Source: Stichopus chloronotus (Eukaryota > Echinodermata > Holothuroidea > Aspidochirotida > Stichopodidae). Taken from it: 64,000 bases of DNA. Made by a program: the position numbers and the translations under genes. Location: contig SFZH01000008.1 in NCBI GenBank assembly GCA_021234535.1, forward strand, positions 18,391,358 to 18,455,357, in the 5' to 3' direction. The notes below the pieces were generated by a model that ran no database searches, had not been told where the DNA came from, and saw only the letters and a program-made list of their open reading frames with translations. Shown here piece after piece: positions 24,028-34,046 of this stretch. Numbering within the stretch: position 1 is the stretch's first letter; each line of letters starts with the position of its first letter.

Positions 24028-24720
24028 GGGGGGGGGGGGGGGCAGAACGATGGCTGACCGCCATCCTGAGGAAGGGATCAAACGGGAGGGGGTTTCCCCT
24101 TCCTTCTGGAGCAATTCTGCCAACATAGTGTACGCTAGATGCAAAATGGTGCTACATTTGATGGTCGATTTGAATTGGGTATATCTTCAGGAATTCTTCT
24201 TTTATTTTTTTTTCTTAATCTCGATGAATGAACAATCTTTAACCTTTCCTGGGTAATTCAGATTTTTTCCACTTGACGCAGCCCTTACACCTTAGCCCAC
24301 ACCTCTGCTCAGGTCATAGTGATTTGCATAAAAGACTGATTTTTGGGACAGGGGTTAATTGTGGGCTACAGTAGACGCAAAATTGTGCTACATTTAATGC
24401 TATATTAGAATTGAGTATATCTTAAGGATTTTTTTTCACCTTACTGGGTAAAATATTCTTGAACTTTTTTCTCAGCTAGGTAAAAAGTTTTTGCTAACGT
24501 AGGGTGGACTGGATGCAAAATGGTGCTACATTTGATGATTCTTCAGGAATTCGTACATGGTAAGTGATGGTTTTATTTTTTCATCTTCCTTGGTGACTTT
24601 GGCATTCTTAGACCCTCCAAGGTAATTCTTTTTAATTCACCTGGCACATCCTTCGCATCCCAACGTACACACCTGTGTAGGTAATAGTGATTTGAATAAA
24701 CAACTGATCTTGCGTGAGGT
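24028..24720 (+). repeat. Threefold direct repeat downstream of a 15-G tract
   Basis: A segment containing GATGCAAAATGGTGCTACAT recurs at about 24140, 24375 (GACGCAAAATTGTGCTACAT) and 24512. It is followed in all three copies by a TTCAGGAATTC or TTAAGGATTT segment. Copies 1 and 3 also share a downstream block (CAGGTCATAGTGATTTG near 24311; TAGGTAATAGTGATTTG near 24680), so the original unit was probably over 200 bp. Just upstream lie GTAGCGGACCCAG and G15 at 24028-24042, a combination that often marks the end of a non-autonomous element in marine invertebrate genomes (inference). Confidence 0.65.
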
Positions 24721-27231
24721 TTCTAAGTTTATATAGGGTTTTGTCCGTCCCCTTTAGAGTTTTCGTTAATAATCAGGCCTCACTTACACAAAATGCTGTA
24801 GAGTTTGTTCATTTTTGTATGGGATGACTGATAAAATACACATTTCTTTCTGGGTATATGTTGACATCAAAGGGTATAGAGAGGTTAAAAATGCATGCCA
24901 TGGATATATTATTAAGAACTACTTAAAACGTTAGAAGTAAATAAATATAAAAAATAGTAAATGATGTAAAATATAAAATAGTAAATGAAAACAGTGGAAC
25001 TGACACCAGTGATTTAGCATGGGCTGTTTTCAAACCGTGTGTCACTGTCTCTGTCGCTGAGTTTGAGAAAAGAAAGCTGCAAAGAAAGCAGTCTACAGAG
25101 TGAAATCTCTGTTTGTATCAAAAGTATAAGTATATGATATGTTTTTCTCTCACATTATGTGTGTCAACTGCAGTCATCCTGTGTTGAAGTTGATAGAATT
25201 GGTTTCAGATTGATGGTTCCTCATAGCAGGATGGCAATTTTTTGTCTGAGTTACTTTTTTCTTCAGATCACCCAGAATTTACATTTAAATCAACTGCATG
25301 ACCCTGAGTAAGACGCTTACGGTGCAGAGAGTTAAGGAACAAAAGCCTGAAATTTTGGAAAATTTTGAGGCCTCTTGAAAGTAGGAAACAGATTTTTGTG
25401 GGCCTGGTTACCCTGGTAATAGACTGAAGTTAGCAATCCAATTCAATGTAGTGCTCATGAGCATCCACAGAAGATAATACTCCTGGTAATGTATGGAGTT
25501 GGCCTACGTTATACTGTAGTCCATATGAGCCATGATATTATCAAAGTGCCAAAAGTTTGGGTAACAGAATTAAGTATTTCTTCAGTGGAGTACTAGTATT
25601 TTGAGTTGGAAAATAATAAACAAAGTTTCACTGAAATTGGACATAGGACTAGTGCGCTAATTGGATAGTCTCGCTTTATACTGTTTTATGAAGTTGGAAA
25701 AAAAAATCAACATTTTTTACGGGGAGATTTTAAGGACAGAGGCAGATGTAGGGGGGCCCTACTGCCTCTACGATAGCAGTTGTCATAAGTATCATCAGTG
25801 TTTCTTCTTTTACCGTATGACCAAAAGAAAAATTAAGCTCAGGGAGTGATCCTAGCTTTGTAGGTGTAATGATTAAGTCAGAGATAACAATTTCATCCTA
25901 CTGTTCTTTTTAGTATGAACTTCATTACTTCGTTCATATGTTTTTTTTCTTCATTTGGTGTAAATTGACGGTGTCTGGATTTATCTTTGTTATAAGTATC
26001 ATAGAGAACCTCTTCGGGCAAGCTGGGGGAGGGGGGCATAATTTCGTACATCAAATCGCTTAGTCTAAATAAAGTACTTAACAAATTACGATTAAAAAAT
26101 TTGACTATCATCATTATACAGTAAGAGGGTTACAGTATAAGGGTTGCATACGAATTCCTTCCTCACTGTGGAGAGGGGACAAATCTGCCTGTCGTTGGTT
26201 TACACCACGCGGATGAATTTCTTTGTAGTAGGAATGGAGTTTCTGCATAGACTTACTATTTGGAAAGATACGGAATATTTGTAGACCAAGATTCGTATAT
26301 TCATACAAGCGCAACATGAATATTAATAGATCTTAAATTATTAATTTTACAGTTTACTGCTATATTTTCGTCTCAGAGGATCTTTCCTTATTTGCAGATC
26401 TGCGAGGCTAGGGTCGCCTCTTCCTATTTGTTGTAATCAAACATAATTAATAATAAGTCTTCTACCTCTTCTAATTAAAATTAACTTTACTTTCACCTGA
26501 CTCTGTTAAACACCCAGCACTCCGAGCGCAGTCGCTGATCTTGCTATTACTAATGCATTGATTGATGGGGCTCTACCTTTAATGGAAAGATTACATCTTT
26601 GCAAAATTGTGCAGGAGTGTTTATTTTTTCGTCCATTTTCTTTTTGTCATAGCTTATAGCTTAAACAAGTAAGTTAATGTAATCACTTGTGAACAGAAAA
26701 CAAAATTTACCTGAATAATTTACAACAGCTGAGTCAACTCACATAATATGGATGAAGACTGAACACCTCAGTGACAGTGCTACACACTGATTTTTCTCCT
26801 GCAGTCTCGTATTGACAAACAAGAGTGCAGATTTCTCAACACAAACAAATTTGTAGTGCTAGAACGTGATAATGTTTTTAAGTGTTGTAAGAGAGGATAA
26901 ACGGAATACAAAATAAAGGGAAAATAATTATTTGAATATTCAGCAGTACGATAAGTTTAGAGGTCATCCATTTTATCAATTGCATGTTATGTTGTTGTTG
27001 TATTGTCGAGCTTATTTGCATGTTATTTAAGTTACGTAATAGTAAGTTCTATGTTTGTCAGTGATATGTGTTCGATGAGTTGAGAGGAGAGATTTGAATT
27101 GGGGAGAATACAGTTGAGTTTGATTTCGTTCAGTCTCTATTCCTCTTTTTCTCCTATTTTCTCTGTTCCTATTTTCTACCTATGTTCGTCTCGTAAAATA
27201 TGCACCCACGCTGAAATAATAACACGTTACA
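24721..27231. other. Non-coding stretch; right end probably the 5' LTR of a Gypsy element
   Basis: No gene supported. The last few hundred bases before 27232 should be the 5' LTR of the element whose primer site starts at 27233, since the sequence ends GTTACA just before it. The LTR start cannot be fixed by eye, because no second LTR exists in the window. TGTTATG near 26986 and TGTAAG near 26885 are candidates. Confidence 0.4.
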
Positions 27232-27232
27232 C

Positions 27233-27243
27233 TGGTGGCAGCG
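27233..27243 (+). promoter_or_regulatory. Primer-binding site, Gypsy element
   Basis: TGGTGGCAGCG matches the complement of the tRNA-Leu 3' end over 11 bases and then diverges. The intact site at 63887-63904 shows the full 18-base match. Confidence 0.65.
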
Positions 27244-28215
27244 AGTGTTTCTGAGTTCGACATAGAATTTTTTTTTTTGAAGAACTTTGTTGATTATTTT
27301 ACCCTGTTTTCCTGGAAGAGGACACTTTGAAAGTAATTTTATATATTTGGAAAGGATATTCTACCTGGTTTCATTCGTTTTATGAAGCTGGACATCTAAT
27401 TTTGGACGCCGTTAATTATATGGTACGTAACACTTAACTCTACAATATCCACTGTGTGGACACACCCTCTCCATATACCTACATATATTTTTCTCATCGT
27501 TCAAGTCGTCCAAGTTCTCACACCTAACTTGTACTGTTCCTGTAAATCTCAGTTTTCTGTCTGGTTCTGAACCGACCGGCTAAGGAGTAACTTTTATATT
27601 TCATTGCATACACCTAACGAAGAACTCACTTACCCGATGTCATTGTACTCTAAATTCTACACGTGGTCACCTGGTTATTCGTCTTTGCCGATACTTACTA
27701 CTTCAGGCTATCTGGAATTCTCCGGCGAGGATGCCCATTGTACTAAAACACTTACTCTTGATGGCATCGTTACTACGGCACTTTGAACTCCTTTAAGGAG
27801 GGTTAGGATAATCTTACACCTACGGAACAGCCACAACTAACTTTAACGTTGTGAACAAAGCTGAGTTCTTTTCCTTCGAAAGAGCCAACACAGAAGAATT
27901 GTTGCTACGCCCCGTGTCCGGACCCATCTCCGCAACAGAAATCCTTGCAAAGGCCTACAAAAGTTGATGTTTAAAGGACAAATCAAAAGAATTTTTCATA
28001 TTTTTATGTTTGGACTCTCCATCCGGGAATTTGAACTTTGTTTTGTGCATTTTCAAAACTGTTCACTAAGTGTATTTCACAAAGGACTTTAATAAGGTTA
28101 GTGTTTTCAAATTTCTTAGATTGTATTTTCACTTCATATAGTTTTGAAAACCCCTGTATGTCCGCCAATGGTACACTTAGCTATCATTTGCATATACATA
28201 TTATTCCTAACCATA

Positions 28216-29318
28216 ATGTCTAACTCTGCTGATCAAACAAGGTCTCATGGAAAATCTGAGTATAAACTTGATCTACCACATTATTTTAGTGGTGATGGTA
28301 CTCAAGACTTTGAACAATGGGTTCGTAGGTTAGAAGTGGTAGTAAAGGCATCTCCAGCATTGAGTGAAGCTGAATTAACATCTATTTTACCAGCAAGATT
28401 AATAGGCGCAGCCTTCAATTTTTTGGGATAGCTTAGCAGATGATGTAAAGGAAGATTATGAAAAGGTTAAGAAAAAGTTAAGGAACACGTTTGGACAACG
28501 CCTGTTTATTTTAGACTTTCAGGTCAACACTAAGGCTAGACCCCGCATACCGGGTGAGCCACTGGATATATATGCAGAGGAAATTTCAAAACTTGTTAAT
28601 GAAGCGTTTCCAAAGTATGGTGTTGCTGCTAAAGAGGGCGAATGTCTTCGCAGATTTTCAGTAGGAATAGACCCTCATTTGAAGCTTGAAAGTGAATGAA
28701 TTCGGTGCGACCACATTTAAAGAGGCAATTGAAATTGCAGGTAGAATTGAACGTGCAGCTCATTGCGCTGGTGAAGTTAAAGCTCCATCAAAGGAACCTA
28801 AAGAAGCCTCGTCGATGAAGCAACCTGAAGGAGACACAAAATATAATACTGTTCAGTCAGTCCATTCGGACCAAATTGCACAACTTGAAAATACTGTTCA
28901 GGCCTTAATTGATAAAGTGGACGCTCTTGAAATTAGATCTCGAAGATATTTTAGAAATGATTATCAGAGGGGTAACTCACCGTACCGTACTAGATATGAT
29001 CAAGATGATTTTTCATACGTTCCCTCATCAGAAAGATTTAATCGTTCTCCCGGTAGGAGAAGATATGGTTGGTCAGCGTCACCAGGACGGGACCGACGTA
29101 CATACCAGATCTCCATCCCCTTCAACTTCTAGGCGATACAGATCCCCTTCACCAAGGAGACGTAAAGCTTCGCCACATGGCAGTGAAACGGATAGATATC
29201 ATGATAGATATGGCAGATATGAAGACCCCCTACGTAGGAACAATGATAGTAAATATTATTTCCCTAGACCAAGTAATAGTCCAAGAAGTAAGGTTCACTT
29301 TGGAGAGCCGTTAAACTA
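28216..29318 (+). pseudogene. Ty3/Gypsy gag, frameshifted
   Basis: The start ATG at 28216 gives MSNSADQTRSHGKSEYKLDL, followed by a gag capsid-like region (YFSGDGTQDFEQWVRRLE). The frame then shifts in a T6 run near 28425, giving FWDSLADDVKEDYEKV and on to LRNTFGQRL and IPGEPLDIYAEEISKL. A second shift near 28685 continues into VNEFGATTFKEA and a segment with coiled-coil character. A third shift near 29105 gives an Arg/Ser-rich tail (RSPSPSTSRRYRSPSPRRR) that looks nucleic-acid binding; I see no CCHC knuckle. The gag stops at 29317 and the protease segment follows in another register. All breaks are single-base changes, so the decay is moderate. Confidence 0.75.
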
Positions 29319-29319
29319 G

Positions 29320-29512
29320 AAGGAGTTGATAATGAGGGTCAATTGTCAGCTCTAAATGCAGGAAGGACCCACGAAAAATTACAGGAGGAATTTTCAGGTG
29401 AACATGCTCCTCCTGACGAGGACAAACCGTTGCCATATATTAGAGTCTTGCTGGAAAATACTCCGGTTGATGCATTTATAGACACAGGATCGGATCTTAC
29501 GATAATGACGTG
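29320..29512 (+). pseudogene. Ty3/Gypsy aspartic protease fragment
   Basis: The translated segment ends with TPVDAFIDTGSDLTIM at about 29461-29508, containing the DTGS active-site motif of retroviral-type aspartic proteases preceded by the usual hydrophobic strand. It stops at TGA right after, and no downstream Pol follows. The element is truncated here. Confidence 0.75.
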
Positions 29513-29549
29513 AACAATTACGAAACCGCATCCCATGTCTTAGTAGGCA

Positions 29550-30040
29550 AGCCTATCAACCCCCATATTTCTATTAGCTTATCCCGCTCTGCTTTACGCA
29601 TATAGAGCATGCAGTACATTTCGATTTGGTATTGTTGTCCACATATCCAGACACACACACACAAACTTTCAAACATTACATTAATGCGGAACTACAGATA
29701 TCAATGAGGTGTTGTAAAATTGGTTCATCTATCAAGGTTAAAGACAAAATTACTGATCTCAAAAATAGTGGTTGTATATATCATATTCCGTGTGGTGACA
29801 AAACTCGTGGGCATAATTACATTGGAGAGGTCCAAACGCAGGCTTTGTGACAGATTTAAAAAGCATGTGAATGCTGACTGTTTCAAAGAATTCAGTTTCA
29901 TGCACGATCAATGTAAAGGGGCGTCCCATAAACTTCCAAACCTAGCTGATGTTGAAGTTCTCCGCGTAGAGAATTCCTGGTACAAACGCAAGATTATGGA
30001 GTCTCTTTTCATTGAGGATTTACAACCAACTTTATAGTAG
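29550..30040 (+). pseudogene. Penelope-like element, GIY-YIG endonuclease end
   Basis: The frame from about 29640 gives a segment ending GCIYHIPCGDKTRGHNYIGE. After a one-base shift near 29828 it continues SKRRLCDRFKKHV and later SWYKRKIMESLFIEDLQPTL, ending at a TAG at 30035. The YHIPC..YIGE..R pattern is the GIY-YIG endonuclease found at the C-terminus of Penelope-like elements. No reverse transcriptase is visible upstream, so this is a 5'-truncated copy, the usual outcome for such elements. It abuts the Gypsy fragment. Confidence 0.75.
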
Positions 30041-32863
30041 GAATGTCCAGAGTTTTAATCTTCAAATATGCATATCCGGTGTTATGTACTAACTTCTGTA
30101 ACAGCTGTTATTGAAATGCATTGACTTGTACTTTCACTCAGATTGCTATTCGAAGCGTTTGGTATTCCTTCACGATGTAAGGTGTATTCTTACGAAATAC
30201 TGGCACAATATATTTTATTCATCATGAATATCAAACTCATCGCTATTTTCAGCTTCATTACTAGTATATGGACCTCTCCGATCTTTATATATGTATTGCT
30301 TAATAAGTAAATTATAAACTATAATTTGTCGCAGTTGACATCGAAATCTTTTCCTACGTACAAAAAGCATTTAAAGCAACCACTTTACAAGCGAGTGGGT
30401 CAAATGCATCTTTGTGATGCAGAAAGAGCTTTTTTGCTTTAGTTTACTTTCAGTAAAAGAGACAGATGATAACAAACTTTCTCAATACTTCTTGTCGGAA
30501 ATGTATGTCAATTGGGGTCACGTTAAAAAGAGGTAAAATTTTAAGATGACCTACATTGAATTGAAAAATGCTGCAAAGTGCAACAAGATGACGATCACTC
30601 AAGGGAATTAAGTATGACGTATTTAATTTGTGGAAATAAAAGAAAATCCTTAAACAAGAAAACTGAAAAGATTTAACTATCGGATGGAAATGAAAAACAT
30701 TGCAATTTCGTCAATTCTTTGAAGACATTAAAACGAAGATGAGAAAAGGAGAATGCAAGAACGTGTCAAATAAAGACTAGTTTGTGATAATTTATGAAAC
30801 GGAAATTGATGACAGCGCTTCAGGAAGCGTTACAGTTATATTTAAATGTCAAAGCATGGTTGTTAATTTAAGTTGATAACATTTCTGTCTTTTTTCTTCT
30901 TTATGTTTTTGCAAGGTGAGTTTCTGAAATGAATTTGTTACTCGAAACCATATGGATCAACAAATATCTGTTTCGTCAGGTAATACTGAATTGAAGAAAA
31001 GTACTCTGCCAATTATAAATTGTTTAAGCTCACTTAAAACAGGTGTTTTGTTATGATTTTGTGAGAAGCTGCAAGTTTGGTCATTGAATATGCAATTTTT
31101 TTATCGGGCCAAGTCGAACCATCTTTCTGATATTTAATCGACTGCGTATATTGTTGATTTTTATGCCTACAAATCATTGAAAAGCATGTATGTGGTGTTT
31201 TTCCTTGATAACACAATGATCTAATTACCGCTACAGTTATAAACTAGTTAGGTAATGACAGAAAACGAATTTGAGGTCAACAATTACTTGTCTGTTTTTT
31301 GTTTGTTTGTTACGGTTGCGGCTATTTTGTTTTCAACATGCAGAGAGCATAATAGGCTACTCACACATAATGCACAGAGAAGGGAATATTTCACTATATC
31401 TCATTTTTACAATGGATTATTGACATAATAAAGCAAAGACGAAGTTTGCAATTGAAGAACAAAACAAAACCCCCCCCCCCAAAAAAAAAACCTCCTTGAA
31501 CACTTTGGTTATTAAAATATAAAAACAAAAAGAGAAAGAGAAACATAACCACGTATTTTACTTGAGCGATGAAAACATAATGCGCAGACGCATACATCTT
31601 ACAACTTTCGTGATGGTCCATTGATATTATATTGTACAGAGAAGATGCTTGAAAAAAGGAAAAAAGCAAAGGCAAAGAAAGAACAACTTGTCACACTTTG
31701 GTAATTAATATCTACAAAACACACCGATCATCAGGACGATAATAACTCAAATGATTGTGATATCAATGTTGTTTACTTGCGTTAATTTGACTTAGTATTC
31801 TATACGAATTGATACCAATTCAAGTGGTGAGTTTGGCTTCCCAAATGCCTCAGGAGCTTTATCTTTCAGTGGAGCAGACATCTTGAAACAAGCCAAGCAG
31901 CGACGTACGTGGTGTTTCTCCAGTCGTGATATTAACAAAATTAATGATAAATAGTAAGAACAAAAATCGAAATAAATCAAGAATATTTTCGTAACATCTA
32001 TAGACACGACAAAGTAATGATCGTTTTCTTTGCATTTAAAAATTAAATCGTAGACTCGGTGATCACGCTTAACTATGGCTTGTACCCTAATAAAGACAAT
32101 GCATGCAATATGATTACGAAAGATTCATTAACTAAAGTAGTTCCATTACCTAAATTACATTTCTAAATAATAAGACAATGACACCCTTTTTGATTTTTAT
32201 ACACTGCGGATCAAATATTACGGAGGACTGGACTTTTGAGTTAATTTGATGGCAGTATTCTTACCTGCCTCTCTTTAAAGTTGCATCACTCTGAAACAAC
32301 AACAATTAAATTTACCCATCTATTCGATACATTTGGTTTCAAAGTATCTTCATTATTACTGGCTCTGTATCGAACTGTAACTATCTCAAGTTACATCGAT
32401 ATGAAAAAGTATAGTAAACTATAGGCTATCGTTTGAACGTGCTTTGCAGTTGGAGAGTAAGCCGTTTGATGAAATTCTTGTGTTGTTACATAAGTCGTCT
32501 GAAATGTAATTCAAATGCACCAACAATTGCGTAAATTTGCTGCAATGGTATTGGGGTTCAGGTGTGGGGCGACTGTTGCTCTTTGTGGTAGCTATGAGTA
32601 ATTCCCCCGTAGTTTGCAGTCATGGTAATAAAGGGGAAAAGGGGCGATTGATTTACAATTAAAAAATATCTATATTGTTTTTACATTCAGTACTTGAACA
32701 CGGCATGATAGATTATTCAAAACGAGGAAGGACGATAAGCGTCTTTCCACGAAATTAATTTTTTTTTCTCTCAGAGGTACTCTTATAGTATTAGCGTGTA
32801 AGTCTTAGTGTCCTTGGTGCGTTAATTGTCGTGACATAGCAACGGTGACTCTGATTTTTTCTG
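30041..32863. other. Non-coding stretch downstream of GPCR 2
   Basis: No gene supported. A C11/A10 tract at 31470-31490 and AT-rich sequence are the only notable features. The part next to 32864 is presumably the 3' untranslated region of GPCR 2 (minus strand). Confidence 0.5.
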
Positions 32864-34046
32864 TTACCGGTGACATATCTCATTAAGCTCGTCTATGACA
32901 CGTTTCTTCAAATTTTGAAGCTCTCTTCTGAATTCCCTATTTACGATTGCGTAGACGACGAGGTTGATACAACTGTTGATGACGATTACGTACTGCAAGA
33001 GAGTGTAAACGGCGTACCATCCGGGACTCTCGTGTCGCAATCGCTCGGTAAGACTTCTTGGAATAAACCTCAGGATTGTCTGCAACAACCACGTAGTGAT
33101 AAATATGGCGGAAATAATGAACAACATTCTGAAAGTCGCGTTGACCAGCGCTTGACCGTGTTCGTCCCCACCTCCGGGTCTAACCGCCAATGAACTAGTC
33201 ACATTCCGTTTCATAGTATATTCCGTGACATTATGGGCTCCATAGATACTTGAAACTCCTTTGCTTCCTTCTTTTTGATGGCTATTGTCGTACCAACTCT
33301 TCAACCTCACCGGATGCGGTTGAGCTTTCGGTGTCAACAAGGACGGCGATGCGGGTAGACTACTTAAAGTCGTGCTGGCCCCTGCATTAGGAACGGAACT
33401 GTTGAATCCGGCAGATACTCCACCCTCGAGATGGATTGATACTACACGATTCTTGCGGAGCTTTCTCACTTTACAGTAGATGACAGCGTACAATACCAAC
33501 GTTGTGAATATGAGAATCGCATATAGGAAGCTCACCGGAAGGAGCGCTAACGTGCGTGCTACTTCCGTGTACGCTTAGGTAACAAGATGGTTCACCACTA
33601 GACACTTTCTCGCGAATACGCCACCAAAAGACTTGAGGAAAATTGACCACAAAGGCGATCACGATGACTATTATCACGATAATAGTTGGCCCTCTTTTAC
33701 CGCTGAGGAAGCGAGAGTGGGGCCTTGTGACAGCGAAGAAGCGATCAAAGGCTACCACCGTGTTGACATTAAGGGACGCCAACGGGGCAGCAATATTTAA
33801 CCACATCACGACCTTGCAAAGAAGTTCACTTCGAAACTTCTCCAAAGTCAAAAACTGGGCAGCACCGATCGGCAACACCACAGAGCATATGACGAGATCG
33901 ACTACGGCGTGTCCTATGATAAATGCATGAGAAGAACTCTTCCTCTTCTTTTTAAAGTATAAGTAAAGGATAACAAGATTACTGGGAACGCCTATGACGG
34001 TGGCTGTCACACATAGACAAAAGCCGGCGATGGTATAAGCTTCCAT
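32864..34046 (-). pseudogene. Rhodopsin-family GPCR, paralogue of GPCR 1, one frameshift (GPCR 2)
   Basis: About 392 residues in two frames. The first frame starts at 34046 and covers TM1-TM4 (IGHAVVDLVICSVVLPIG; AFDRFFAVTRP, DRF replacing DRY; PSCYL in extracellular loop 2). Around 33575-33580 it loses register. A second frame, open from 33574 to the stop at 32864, continues with TM5 (AYTEVARTLALLPVSFLYA..), a basic ICL3 start (CKVRKLRKNR), and TM6-TM7 ending NSCINLVVYAIVNREFR. Without the shift the alignment to GPCR 1 is continuous across SCYF/SCYL, so a one-base indel explains the break. ICL3 is shorter than in GPCR 1. The rest of the protein shows no stop or damage, so an assembly error or a very recent lesion are both possible. 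Confidence 0.85.

Larger units (their letters stand above)
27232..29510 (+). mobile_element. Decayed Ty3/Gypsy element: primer site, gag, protease only
   Basis: TGGTGGCAGCG at 27233 follows GTTACA, a typical LTR end plus tRNA-Leu-type primer site. A leader of about 970 bp is followed by gag (28216-29318, three frame breaks) and an aspartic-protease segment. Sequence similarity to Gypsy stops just after the protease motif near 29510. Reverse transcriptase, RNase H, integrase and 3' LTR are absent. The adjoining DNA belongs to a Penelope-like element. Confidence 0.75.
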
